Origin: an uncultured Parabacteroides sp.
GTDB lineage: Bacteria > Bacteroidota > Bacteroidia > Bacteroidales > Tannerellaceae
DNA length: 13,573 bases
NCBI GenBank assembly: GCA_947074335.1
Contig: CAMTPG010000034.1
Coordinates: 1-13,573 of the forward strand
Direction of reading: 5' to 3'
Numbering within the stretch: position 1 is the stretch's first letter; every line of letters begins with the position of its first letter. A model generated the notes under the pieces. It was not told the origin of the DNA. It saw nothing but the letters and a program-made list of their open reading frames with translations, and made no database searches. The position numbers were made by a program, and so were the translations under genes. Positions 7,083-13,573 of the stretch are shown piece after piece.

Positions 7083-9152
7083 TTAATCCTCTTTTTCAGA
7101 AATCAGCTCATCTTTTGCTTCAGATGGAGTATCATTTTCTTCCTGCATTAAATCTGTGCCGCTTTCATTTTTTTTTGAATCATTCTCTTTTTGTACAGCT
7201 GTCTCGGCATCTTTGCGGGCTTTCTCCTGTTGTTGTTCCAGAATTTCCTCCGAACGTGATACCCACGCACGTTTGCCAAAGATAATTTCTACATCTTCTG
7301 TATAAATTACTTCTCTTTCAAGCAATACATTGGCCAGTTTATTGTGGCCTTCGGCAAATTCTGACAGAATACGCAAAGCGCGTTCATACTGTTCTGAAAT
7401 GATTCGTTGCACCTCTTCGTCAATGAGTTTTGCAGTTTCATCACTGTAAGGTTTAGTGAAGCCCCAGTCCTGACCGGTAGAATCGTAATAATTCAGATTG
7501 GGTAATTTATCACTCATACCGAAATATACTACCATGGCATAAGCCTGTTTGGTAACACGTTCCAAATCGTTGGAGGCTCCGGTTGATATTTTACCCAGGA
7601 AAATTTGTTCGGCAGCACGTCCGCCCAATGTGGCACACATCTCATCCTGCAACTGTTCGCGGGTTGTAATCTGTCGCTCTTCGGGCAGATACCAGGCAGC
7701 TCCCAGTGCTTTGCCGCGAGGCACAATCGTAACTTTTACCAGCGGATTGGCATGTTCGAGCAACCAGCTTAATGTAGCATGACCGGCTTCGTGGAATGCA
7801 ATACTTTTACGTTCGGCCGCCGTAGTAATTTTAGTACGTTTCTCAAGACCTCCGATGATACGGTCTACCGCATTCATGAAATCCTCTTTCTGCACAAATT
7901 TCTTGCCGCTGCGAGCTGCGATCAATGCCGCTTCATTACAAACATTGGCAATATCGGCTCCGGAGAATCCGGGTGTCTGGCGGGCCAGGAATTCGGCATC
8001 CACCGAACTGTCTATTTTTATCGGACGCAGATGCACGCCGAAAATCTCTTTACGTTCATTCAAATCGGGCAGTTCAACCGTAATCTGACGATCGAAACGA
8101 CCGGCACGCAACAGCGCTTTGTCCAGGATATCGGCACGATTGGTTGCTGCAAGGATGATAACACCACTGTTTGAACCAAAACCATCCATTTCGGTTAGAA
8201 GCTGATTCAGTGTGTTTTCGCGTTCGTCGTTGCCATTCATATTGGCATTGCGGCCACGGGCACGACCTACGGCATCAATTTCGTCGATGAATACAATACA
8301 GGGTGCTTTTTCTTTGGCCTGACGGAACAAATCGCGAACACGCGAAGCTCCGACACCGACAAACATTTCTACGAAATCAGAACCCGACAGCGAGAAGAAT
8401 GGTACATCCGCTTCGCCTGCCACAGCTTTTGCCAACAGGGTTTTACCGGTTCCCGGAGGGCCTACAAGCAGTGCGCCTTTCGGAATTTTACCACCCAGTT
8501 CGGTGTATTTTTCCGGACTTTTCAGGAAACATACTATTTCTTCCACCTCTTGTTTGGCTTCGGATAAACCGGCTACATCTTTAAATGTTACCTTACGGTC
8601 GTTATCTTTATCGAAAAGCTGTGCTTTTGCTTTACCTACACTGAATACATTGCCGGCTCCGCCGCCGCCGCCACCCGACATACGACGCATTAAAACAATC
8701 CAGATTACTACAATCAGCAGAATTGGACCAAATGAAATCAGAAAATTCCAGATTGTATCATCACCCTCTTCAAAACGAAGCTGGGCATCAATATGATTTT
8801 CAGCTACAGATTTGTCGTAAAAATCAGTAAATTTATCCGGTGATGGAATTTTTACATATACTTTCGGGTTAGTACCGAGAGATTTATCATCTTTCTTGAA
8901 GATTTTATCACGATCAGCCGGTTTAACGGTAGCTTCTACCATATTCTTTTTATTGAAGACCGTCATTTTATCGAAAACATTTTCCTGAGCCAGCTTCTGA
9001 AACTGGGTCCAGTCTAATTCTTTCGAGCTCGACGAATCATTCGTAAAATAAACAGCAGCTATCATTAATAATATCAATCCGTACATCCAATACAGATTGA
9101 ATCGAAACATCTTAGGTTTGTTACCGTTTTTAGGCATCTTATTATTCAACAT
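7083..9152 (-). CDS. ftsH: ATP-dependent zinc metalloprotease FtsH
   Basis: FtsH is a membrane-anchored AAA+ protease that extracts and degrades membrane and soluble proteins as a hexamer. The 689-residue product shows the full domain order: first membrane helix (about 20-37), periplasmic domain, second helix (about 137-155), and a glycine-rich linker (160-167). The AAA+ module has Walker A GPPGTGKT at 231-238, Walker B IVFIDEID at 286-293, pore motif MFVGVG at 263-268 and the second region of homology with arginines 349 and 352. The peptidase has HEAGH at 454-458, with D529 as likely third zinc ligand. Residues after about 635 form an acidic, lysine- and glutamate-rich tail. Two starts are possible, ATG at 9152 and at 9137. 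The gene lies 51 nt after rsfS, probably in one operon, and ends at a strong terminator. Confidence 0.98.
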   Translation of the reverse strand: MLNNKMPKNGNKPKMFRFNLYWMYGLILLMIAAVYFTNDSSSSKELDWTQFQKLAQENVFDKMTVFNKKNMVEATVKPADRDKIFKKDDKSLGTNPKVYVKIPSPDKFTDFYDKSVAENHIDAQLRFEEGDDTIWNFLISFGPILLIVVIWIVLMRRMSGGGGGGAGNVFSVGKAKAQLFDKDNDRKVTFKDVAGLSEAKQEVEEIVCFLKSPEKYTELGGKIPKGALLVGPPGTGKTLLAKAVAGEADVPFFSLSGSDFVEMFVGVGASRVRDLFRQAKEKAPCIVFIDEIDAVGRARGRNANMNGNDERENTLNQLLTEMDGFGSNSGVIILAATNRADILDKALLRAGRFDRQITVELPDLNERKEIFGVHLRPIKIDSSVDAEFLARQTPGFSGADIANVCNEAALIAARSGKKFVQKEDFMNAVDRIIGGLEKRTKITTAAERKSIAFHEAGHATLSWLLEHANPLVKVTIVPRGKALGAAWYLPEERQITTREQLQDEMCATLGGRAAEQIFLGKISTGASNDLERVTKQAYAMVVYFGMSDKLPNLNYYDSTGQDWGFTKPYSDETAKLIDEEVQRIISEQYERALRILSEFAEGHNKLANVLLEREVIYTEDVEIIFGKRAWVSRSEEILEQQQEKARKDAETAVQKENDSKKNESGTDLMQEENDTPSEAKDELISEKED

Positions 9153-9203
9153 GTTATATTTATTTCCATAATGTAATTATCTCTGATACTAAAACCGTAA
9201 TTG

Positions 9204-9563
9204 TCAATCGAGATCTGCAATATGCGACACTTTGGCATCCGACCAAAGATTTTCCAGATTATAAAAAGCACGCAATTCCGGCACAAATATATGAACAAGA
9301 ACTGTGCCATAATCCATGCCAATCCATTCAGCCTGTTGTGCTCCGTCGATTGAAATGGGTTTATCATTTACTTTTTTGCGTACAATCTCCCAAACCGAAT
9401 CAGCTAAAGCTGAAACCTGTGTAGGTGTATTACCTTCACTGATAACCATATATTGGCAGATAGAACCAGGAATCCGGGTTAAATTGACAGTTACTATGTT
9501 TTTGCCTTTTTTCTCTTGTAGACCTTCTACAATGGCTTTTACTAATTCTTCTGTTTGATTCAT
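9204..9563 (-). CDS. rsfS: Ribosome silencing factor RsfS (YbeB/Iojap family)
   Basis: RsfS binds ribosomal protein L14 on the 50S subunit and blocks joining with 30S, lowering translation when nutrients are scarce. The 119-residue product has the family hallmark AEWIGMDYGTVLVHIF at residues 78-93 (W80, D84, Y85, G86, H91), plus an early VTVNLTRIPG strand-and-turn and the C-terminal YNLENLW stretch. Length is typical. It is the first gene of a minus-strand pair with ftsH, a conserved Bacteroidota arrangement. A promoter-like sequence lies about 37 nt upstream of the start codon. Confidence 0.95.
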   Translation of the reverse strand: MNQTEELVKAIVEGLQEKKGKNIVTVNLTRIPGSICQYMVISEGNTPTQVSALADSVWEIVRKKVNDKPISIDGAQQAEWIGMDYGTVLVHIFVPELRAFYNLENLWSDAKVSHIADLD

Positions 9564-9599
9564 TTACTTTGTTTAATGCAATAATAAAGTTAGAAGATG

Positions 9600-9629
9600 C
9601 AAATATACTTTTTTAAATGATTAACGAAA
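9600..9629 (-). promoter_or_regulatory. Probable promoter of rsfS-ftsH
   Basis: Read on the minus strand: TTTC (9629-9626), an 18-nt spacer, then TATATTTG (9607-9600). This is one mismatch from TTTG-N19-TANNTTTG, with a leader of about 30 nt to the rsfS start. Confidence 0.6.
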
Positions 9630-9724
9630 TATTCTATTACTTAAAATTCGTAAAGTTACCTCCTCTTCAAAAGGAACAAGACTAAATGAAAAAAGTTCGT
9701 TAACTATATTTTTTCTTGAAAATA

Positions 9725-9755
9725 TTTGTTGAAAATAAAAAAGTATTTACCTTTG
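9725..9755 (+). promoter_or_regulatory. Consensus promoter of the tRNA-Gln pair
   Basis: TTTG at 9725-9728, a 19-nt spacer and TACCTTTG at 9748-9755 match the Bacteroidota sigma consensus TTTG-N19-TANNTTTG exactly. Transcription should start near 9760, about 30 nt before the first tRNA. It is the strongest promoter by sequence in the window, as expected for a stable RNA. Confidence 0.85.
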
Positions 9756-9791
9756 CACTCGCTAAGGGAATTTAGCAGGTTTATTCAGAAT

Positions 9792-9862
9792 TGTTCAATG
9801 GTGTAACGGTAGCACAACAGATTCTGGTCCTGTTTGTCCAGGTTCGAATCCTGGTTGAACAA
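9792..9862 (+). tRNA. tRNA-Gln (anticodon CUG), copy 1
   Basis: A 71-nt cloverleaf. Acceptor TGTTCAA (9792-9798) pairs fully with TTGAACA (9855-9861); D arm GTGT/GCAC with an AACGGTA loop; anticodon loop TTCTGGT with CTG at 9824-9826; 4-nt variable region; T stem CCAGG/CCTGG with loop TTCGAAT. Discriminator base is A and CCA is not encoded. The anticodon stem ACAGA/CCTGT has an A31-C39 mismatch next to the loop. The anticodon reads CAG codons. Confidence 0.96.
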
Positions 9863-9886
9863 CTCAATGACGAATAAACAAACCAT

Positions 9887-9957
9887 TGTTCAATGGTGTA
9901 ACGGTAGCACAACAGATTCTGGTCCTGTTTGTCCAGGTTCGAATCCTGGTTGAACAA
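9887..9957 (+). tRNA. tRNA-Gln (anticodon CUG), copy 2
   Basis: Identical over all 71 nt to the copy 95 nt upstream, including the A31-C39 mismatch; anticodon CTG at 9919-9921. The identity extends 2 nt before and 1 nt after the gene, so the direct repeat is 74 bp (9790-9863 and 9885-9958). Both copies are likely cut from one transcript that starts near 9760 and ends at the hairpin at 9972. Confidence 0.96.
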
Positions 9958-9971
9958 CAACCAAAAAGGTA

Positions 9972-10004
9972 AAACTGTCTGACTTTTAGTCGGGCAGTTT
10001 TTTT
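9972..10004 (+). terminator. Intrinsic terminator of the tRNA-Gln pair
   Basis: A 12-bp stem (AAACTGTCTGAC at 9972-9983 with GTCGGGCAGTTT at 9989-10000, including two G-T pairs), a 5-nt loop and a run of eight T. Confidence 0.9.
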
Positions 10005-10026
10005 ATTATCCCTTCCTTTCATTCAG

Positions 10027-10058
10027 CAATGTTTTTATTATTCCTTTACAGACGATAC
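10027..10058 (+). repeat. Imperfect direct repeat, copy 1
   Basis: 32 nt matching 10092-10123 at 27 positions by eye, with the shared core TATTCCTTTACAG. The two copies begin 65 nt apart. Function unknown. Confidence 0.6.
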
Positions 10059-10091
10059 GAGTCTCAATTAAAAAATACGATTATCTTTACT

Positions 10092-10123
10092 CATTGTTTT
10101 GACTATTCCTTTACAGGCGTTAC
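10092..10123 (+). repeat. Imperfect direct repeat, copy 2
   Basis: Second copy of the 32-nt element at 10027-10058. The match covers CAxTGTTTTxAxTATTCC and then TTTACAGxCGxTAC. Confidence 0.6.
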
Positions 10124-10284
10124 TCCTCTGATTTTAATTTTTGATAGTAATAAATCCTTATCGGGCTTTATTATATTTCGACCATTTTTTTCAACTTTCT
10201 ATTTCAACAAATCGCTATAATTTTAGTTCACTGTCATTTTGACAGAGATGAAATCCTCTTTGTTTTGCTCCTTCAAATAGTGCT

Positions 10285-10395
10285 GAAATCACTTTATGAA
10301 CGAGCTGTTTTCCCTTACAAGGGGATTTAAATCCCTTTGCAAAGGGGAAAAAAATGCTTTGCAAGGGAAATAAAGTCTTTATAAATGATTTTACG
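10285..10395. repeat. Nested palindrome cluster, possible small dispersed repeat (MITE- or REP-like)
   Basis: The core holds CCCTTACAAGGG (10312-10323), the perfect 14-nt palindrome GGGATTTAAATCCC (10322-10335) and the perfect 14-nt palindrome CCCTTTGCAAAGGG (10333-10346), the last two sharing three bases. A related CTTTGCAAGGGAAA follows at 10357-10370. The outer arms are also imperfectly complementary: TTTCCCTTACAA (10309-10320) with TTGCAAGGGAAA (10359-10370), and GAAATCACTTTATGAA (10285-10300) with TTTATAAATGATTTTA (about 10378-10393). No transposase or target duplication is seen. Confidence 0.55.
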
Positions 10396-10480
10396 ATTTA
10401 TCTGCATGTTGACAAATATGCAGCCTGTAAAATCCGGATAGTTACTTTTGAAATGAAGAATGTCTCAACAGAAAAAAGAC

Positions 10481-10519
10481 AAAAAGGATAATCAGTCTCC
10501 GAAACAGATTATCCTTTTT
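10481..10519. terminator. Terminator of the dnaG-ABC exporter operon
   Basis: A 13-bp perfect stem (10481-10493 AAAAAGGATAATC with 10507-10519 GATTATCCTTTTT) and a 13-nt loop. On the minus strand it follows the permease stop codon by 9 nt and continues into a T-rich run. The plus-strand side also has a T tract, so it could act in both directions. Confidence 0.88.
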
Positions 10520-10528
10520 TTATTATTG

Positions 10529-11848
10529 TTATTTATAGCGCAACCATTTGATCATCTCTTTAATGCCCGGTTTTTTGCCATACATTAAGATACCGACGCG
10601 ATAGATTTTCGACGACAGCCACACAATCAAAATAGCCGTGGCATATAAAAGTACAAAGGACAGAATCAGTTCCCATACCGGCACATCAAAGGGCAGGCGA
10701 ACCATCATCACGATTGGCGAAGTAAACGGAATCAGCGAACCCCAGACTGCCAACGGTCCGTCGGGATTGTTCATGCTGTAAATGCCGGCATACAGACCAA
10801 ATACCATGATCAGAATCATTGGTGTCATGAATTGTTGAGCATCTTCCTGTTGTTCAAGTGCACTGCCGATAGCCGCAAACATGGCCGAATAAAGCATGTA
10901 ACCGCCAATGAAGAAGAGTACAAAACAGATGCCCAGTTTGGCAAAATTGATTGAGTTTAGTATCTCATGCACCTGCAGGCTCAGTTCGGAGCCTCCGGCC
11001 GGCATCTGACTCATATTCTGTACTGCCATTTGTCCCGACATCAGCTCTTCGGGCGAAGTGCCGCCGCCAAAGAAGAAGAGACTCACTCCAACAAGTATGC
11101 TGGTCAGAATACCCCATAAAAACATCTGGGTTAAGCCCACCAGGCCGATGCCGATTACTTTTCCCATCATCAGCTGGAATGGTTTAACCGACGAAATGAT
11201 CACCTCGACAATGCGATTGGTTTTTTCCTCCATCACGCCCTGCATCACCATCGAACCATACATTAATATAAACATATAAATGATGAGCGTCAGTACCATA
11301 CCGGCTATTGAGGCCACCTCGGCCGAAGTGCTCTTTTCGCTGCCATCTTCTTCCCATTTAATGGTTTTAATGTTGAAACTTACCCGGCTTTCGTTGATAA
11401 TCTCTTTCAGATTTTCAATATTGTACGAATCGAGTTTCTCGTCGCGCAAAAAATCGGAGAGGGTTTTATTGATCTGATTTTTCAATCCCATCGGGATCTG
11501 CTTGGTCGAGTAAACGGTTGCCGCACCCGGATTGGTCAACAAATCATCCGAAATGCTGATGAAGGCAAAGATATCTTTGTCGGGATTATTTCTGTAATCC
11601 TCCAGACTGCCTTCGGTTTCGGTGATGAACACATAATCTTCATCATTTTCGAATAGTGGAGCATATTTGCCCGTAGTATCAATAATTGCCACCTGTTTGG
11701 CCTTTTCACTTTTGATCGTCGACAGCCATAAGGGCACAAAAACCAGTGCTGCGAACAAAAAGGGAGTCAGAAAGGTAAGCAACAAAAACGATTTTTTACT
11801 TACACGGCGTAAATATTCACGCTTGATGATTAGTCCTACTTTACTCAT
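10529..11848 (-). CDS. ABC-2 type exporter permease (NatB/YhaP-like)
   Basis: A 439-residue inner-membrane permease of an ABC exporter. The first membrane segment (about residues 20-43) is followed by a large extracytoplasmic domain (about 44-180), then a block of five or six further segments: about 182-204, 229-260, 304-330, 341-358, 365-385 and 393-414. The motif VMEEKTNRIVEVIISS and then KPFQLMMGKVIG after the second helix is typical of the ABC-2 group that includes the sodium exporter subunit NatB. The substrate cannot be told from sequence; sodium, antimicrobial compounds or lipids are all known in the wider family. Its start overlaps the stop of the ATPase gene by 4 nt (ATGA), showing a paired system. 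It ends just before a terminator. Confidence 0.9.
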   Translation of the reverse strand: MSKVGLIIKREYLRRVSKKSFLLLTFLTPFLFAALVFVPLWLSTIKSEKAKQVAIIDTTGKYAPLFENDEDYVFITETEGSLEDYRNNPDKDIFAFISISDDLLTNPGAATVYSTKQIPMGLKNQINKTLSDFLRDEKLDSYNIENLKEIINESRVSFNIKTIKWEEDGSEKSTSAEVASIAGMVLTLIIYMFILMYGSMVMQGVMEEKTNRIVEVIISSVKPFQLMMGKVIGIGLVGLTQMFLWGILTSILVGVSLFFFGGGTSPEELMSGQMAVQNMSQMPAGGSELSLQVHEILNSINFAKLGICFVLFFIGGYMLYSAMFAAIGSALEQQEDAQQFMTPMILIMVFGLYAGIYSMNNPDGPLAVWGSLIPFTSPIVMMVRLPFDVPVWELILSFVLLYATAILIVWLSSKIYRVGILMYGKKPGIKEMIKWLRYK

Positions 11849-12777
11849 GACTGCAATGTATTAGAGGCTGAAACCGTATTAATAAAAATATCATTCATCG
11901 AAGGGATCTCTTCACTGAAGGAGAGAATCTCGGTTTGTCCGGCCAGCGCCGTGAGCAGTTCCGAGTTGGTCAGTGATTCCTGTTTATGGATGCGAGCTTC
12001 GATAATGCCAGACTGATTATTTTGTTCCAAAATGCGGAACAGCGGATCGGCCGGCTGCAAAGTGCCTTTGTCGGCCAGGTAACGAATTATATAATTATGA
12101 GTCTTAAAGCTGTTTCGGATTTCAGTAACATTGCCCGATAAAACGACTTTCGACGTATTGATCAAGGCGATATTTTCGCAGATCTCTTCAACCGAAGCCA
12201 TGTTATGAGTGGAAAAAATAATGGTATGCCCTGCATTTTTAAGTTCGAGAATCTCTTTTTTCAGTAATTCGGCATTCACCGGATCGAAACCGCTGAAGGG
12301 TTCATCGAAAATCAGTAATCGTGGTTCATGGATCACGGTAATAATAAACTGAATCTTTTGCTGCATCCCTTTCGAGAGCTCTTCAAGTTTCTTATTCCAC
12401 CAGGGCATGATGTCGAATTTCTCGAACCATTTCTCCAGTCGTTTGCGTGCCTCCATATAACCCAGCCCTTTCAGCTGAGCCAGGTAGATAGCCTGTTCGC
12501 CAACCTTCATCTTCTTGTAGAGTCCGCGCTCTTCGGGCAGATAACCGATCTGATAAATATCATCCGGTCCGGAAGGGCGCCCGCAAATTCGGACCTCGCC
12601 GCTGTCGGGTGCAGTAATCCGGTTGATGATCCTAATCAATGTGGTTTTGCCGGCACCGTTAGGTCCTAAAAGTCCAAAGATCTTTCCTTCTGGAACCTGG
12701 ATGCTGACTTTGTTTAAGGCGAGATGATTGGCATATTGCTTTACCACATCTTCTGTCTCTAAAAAATTCATACGCAT
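11845..12777 (-). CDS. ABC exporter ATP-binding protein (NatA-like)
   Basis: A 310-residue ATPase that powers the permease encoded next. Walker A GPNGAGKT is at residues 38-45, the signature LSKGMQQK at 134-141, Walker B LLIFDEP at 154-160 with catalytic E159, and the switch histidine H191 in STHN. In place of a usual Q-loop glutamine the sequence reads YLPEERGLY, a form common in the NatA-like exporter group. The last 90 or so residues form the extra C-terminal domain (DUF4162 type) found in this group. Start may be ATG at 12777 or 12771. It begins 9 nt after the dnaG stop codon, so it is probably co-transcribed with dnaG. Family certain, cargo unknown. Confidence 0.93.
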   Translation of the reverse strand: MRMNFLETEDVVKQYANHLALNKVSIQVPEGKIFGLLGPNGAGKTTLIRIINRITAPDSGEVRICGRPSGPDDIYQIGYLPEERGLYKKMKVGEQAIYLAQLKGLGYMEARKRLEKWFEKFDIMPWWNKKLEELSKGMQQKIQFIITVIHEPRLLIFDEPFSGFDPVNAELLKKEILELKNAGHTIIFSTHNMASVEEICENIALINTSKVVLSGNVTEIRNSFKTHNYIIRYLADKGTLQPADPLFRILEQNNQSGIIEARIHKQESLTNSELLTALAGQTEILSFSEEIPSMNDIFINTVSASNTLQS

Positions 12778-12786
12778 TAATTTGTT

Positions 12787-13573
12787 TTACATTTTTAATA
12801 TAATTCGTTCTCCCAATTTTTTACTTAATGCATTTTTTAATTCGTTTAGCTGCGTCAGTTTTTTCATACAGTCAAAAACCTGCTCCATGTCATTTTGTTG
12901 TTGTGCAGTTTTAATTGCCGCCTGGATGGTTTTAATCTGTTCACGGATATACGTGTCTTTGAATCCGAAAAGCTCCCGGATTACCAACGGTTCCAGTTTA
13001 TCTTCTTCCTGTTCCAGTTCGCGGAACTTGGTATGATACTTACTCAATTGATATTTCTCGCTCATCAGATTGGCTGCCAGCCGGCTGACGGTGGCATCGG
13101 GATGTGCAAAGAAATAACGGCTGGCCACAAATCCTTCTGTCTTACACTGTGCTGCCGCCTCGTCCAGCATCTGTTTAAACAGCGGGTTATGGAAATGTAA
13201 ATCATCCTGAGTCAGTTCCGTCAGGATAAATTCGGCCAGACGAATCACCACACGTTCTTTGGTCTCTTCGTCGTCATAATCATAAAGAATATGCTCGCCA
13301 TAACGCACCACATATTTCAGCAAAGCCAGCTCATATGGTTCGAAAGGAGATCGCTGTCGGGGAGCCTGCAGCTGTATTTCCGGTGCGGGCGGAGGCATGG
13401 GGCCATTCGGCAATGCCTCATAAGCCTCGGGCGGTGGAGGAGGATAATTATCAGGCATGCCGGCATAAGTAGGTTGCGCATCATCAGGCAGCGGCTGATA
13501 GCCCGGAAAATCAGGATAGGCGGGAGGCGCAGCTGCCGGTTGAGGCATTGCCGTCTGATAACCGCCCGGTTTC
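12787..13573 (-). CDS. dnaG: DNA primase, C-terminal part (5' end outside window)
   Basis: DnaG makes RNA primers for replication. The frame is open to the right edge; the ATG at 13548 is inside the gene. The visible 261 residues begin with a proline- and alanine-rich linker of about 85 residues (PQPAAAPPAYPDF, PPPPPEAYEALP, PMPPPAPEIQ). The all-helical C-terminal domain follows, which in DnaG contacts the DnaB helicase. Its segments FEPYELALLKYVVRYGE, LFKQMLDEAA, LEPLVIRELFGFKD and the closing ELKNALSKKLGERIILK fit the Bacteroidota DnaG C-terminus as I remember it. The zinc-binding and catalytic Toprim domains would lie outside. Identification rests on the C-terminal domain alone, so slightly less certain. 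It is followed after 9 nt by the ABC exporter ATPase gene. Confidence 0.85.
   Translation of the reverse strand, partial: KPGGYQTAMPQPAAAPPAYPDFPGYQPLPDDAQPTYAGMPDNYPPPPPEAYEALPNGPMPPPAPEIQLQAPRQRSPFEPYELALLKYVVRYGEHILYDYDDEETKERVVIRLAEFILTELTQDDLHFHNPLFKQMLDEAAAQCKTEGFVASRYFFAHPDATVSRLAANLMSEKYQLSKYHTKFRELEQEEDKLEPLVIRELFGFKDTYIREQIKTIQAAIKTAQQQNDMEQVFDCMKKLTQLNELKNALSKKLGERIILKM

Larger units (their letters stand above)
10005..10472. other. Non-coding gap with repeats and palindromes
   Basis: About 470 bases between the tRNA terminator and the terminator of the ABC exporter operon, with no credible gene. The one open frame of 63 codons (10029-10220) lacks family resemblance and spans direct repeats. 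The first third is T-rich and carries a 32-nt imperfect direct repeat. The rest holds a small hairpin (CTGTCA/TGACAG, 10231-10245), a palindrome cluster (10310-10370) and another hairpin (CTGCATGTT/AATATGCAG, 10402-10423). No promoter or known RNA is recognised. Confidence 0.6.

Noticed and set aside
7779..8174. 131-codon plus-strand frame opposite ftsH, and several other long frames inside ftsH and the ABC genes
   Set aside because: They lie antisense to strongly conserved coding sequence and show no domain pattern of their own.
8655..8675. GC-rich trinucleotide run (GCCGCCGCCGCC type) inside ftsH
   Set aside because: It encodes the normal glycine-rich linker after the second membrane helix of FtsH, not a special repeat.
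9790..9958. 74-bp direct repeat as a possible CRISPR unit or attachment-site pair
   Set aside because: Only two copies, each a complete tRNA gene with a 21-nt spacer. A tandem tRNA duplication explains it, and no integrase is nearby.
10029..10220. 63-codon open frame in the gap after the tRNA genes
   Set aside because: T-rich composition, runs across both direct repeats, no start signal or family resemblance. Most likely chance.
1..13573. Defence, secretion or mobile gene cluster as a new system
   Set aside because: Nearly all genes are recognisable housekeeping or phylum-specific core genes in known orders. Nothing suggests a novel multi-gene system here.

Overview
The window looks like a core-genome segment from a member of the Bacteroidota, most likely the order Bacteroidales. 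The evidence is the set of lineage-specific families (PorT/SprT, DUF3276 PUR-alpha-like, DUF5606, an extra-long NusB, a DnaG with a proline-rich linker). The repeated use of the Bacteroidota promoter layout TTTG-N19-TANNTTTG supports this, and there are few Shine-Dalgarno sites. Genus cannot be decided from the sequence alone. I found no phage, insertion sequence, CRISPR array or defence system, and no convincing new multi-gene system.

Layout. (1) 1-869: the 3' end of lon, closed by a bidirectional terminator. (2) 923-4397, minus strand: nusB, yajC, a YbbR/CdaR-like gene, coaE and a DUF5606 gene, a housekeeping cluster with overlapping or closely spaced genes and several internal promoter boxes. 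(3) 4544-5043, plus: a monocistronic DUF3276 nucleic-acid-binding protein gene with promoter and terminator. (4) 5069-5281, minus: a 55-residue 2[4Fe-4S] ferredoxin. (5) 5412-6119, plus: a porT/sprT-like outer-membrane beta-barrel gene with a TTG start, whose 3' end overlaps cdsA tail to tail. (6) 6106-9607, minus: rsfS-ftsH, ended by a strong terminator, then cdsA with its own promoter box. (7) 9725-10004, plus: two identical tRNA-Gln(CUG) genes behind a consensus promoter and ended by a terminator. (8) 10005-10470: about 470 bases with no credible gene, but with direct repeats and a cluster of nested palindromes. (9) 10481-13573, minus: dnaG (C-terminal part) followed after 9 nt by an ABC exporter ATPase and its permease, which overlap by 4 nt and end at a terminator.

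How the genes relate. Most of the window serves central information and envelope functions: protein quality control (Lon, FtsH), transcription and translation (NusB, RsfS, tRNA-Gln), replication priming (DnaG), coenzyme A and phospholipid synthesis (CoaE, CdsA), membrane protein biogenesis (YajC), and an outer-membrane protein tied by homology to type IX secretion (PorT). The least explained parts are the palindrome-rich gap at 10230-10423 and the A31-C39 mismatch shared by both tRNA-Gln copies.
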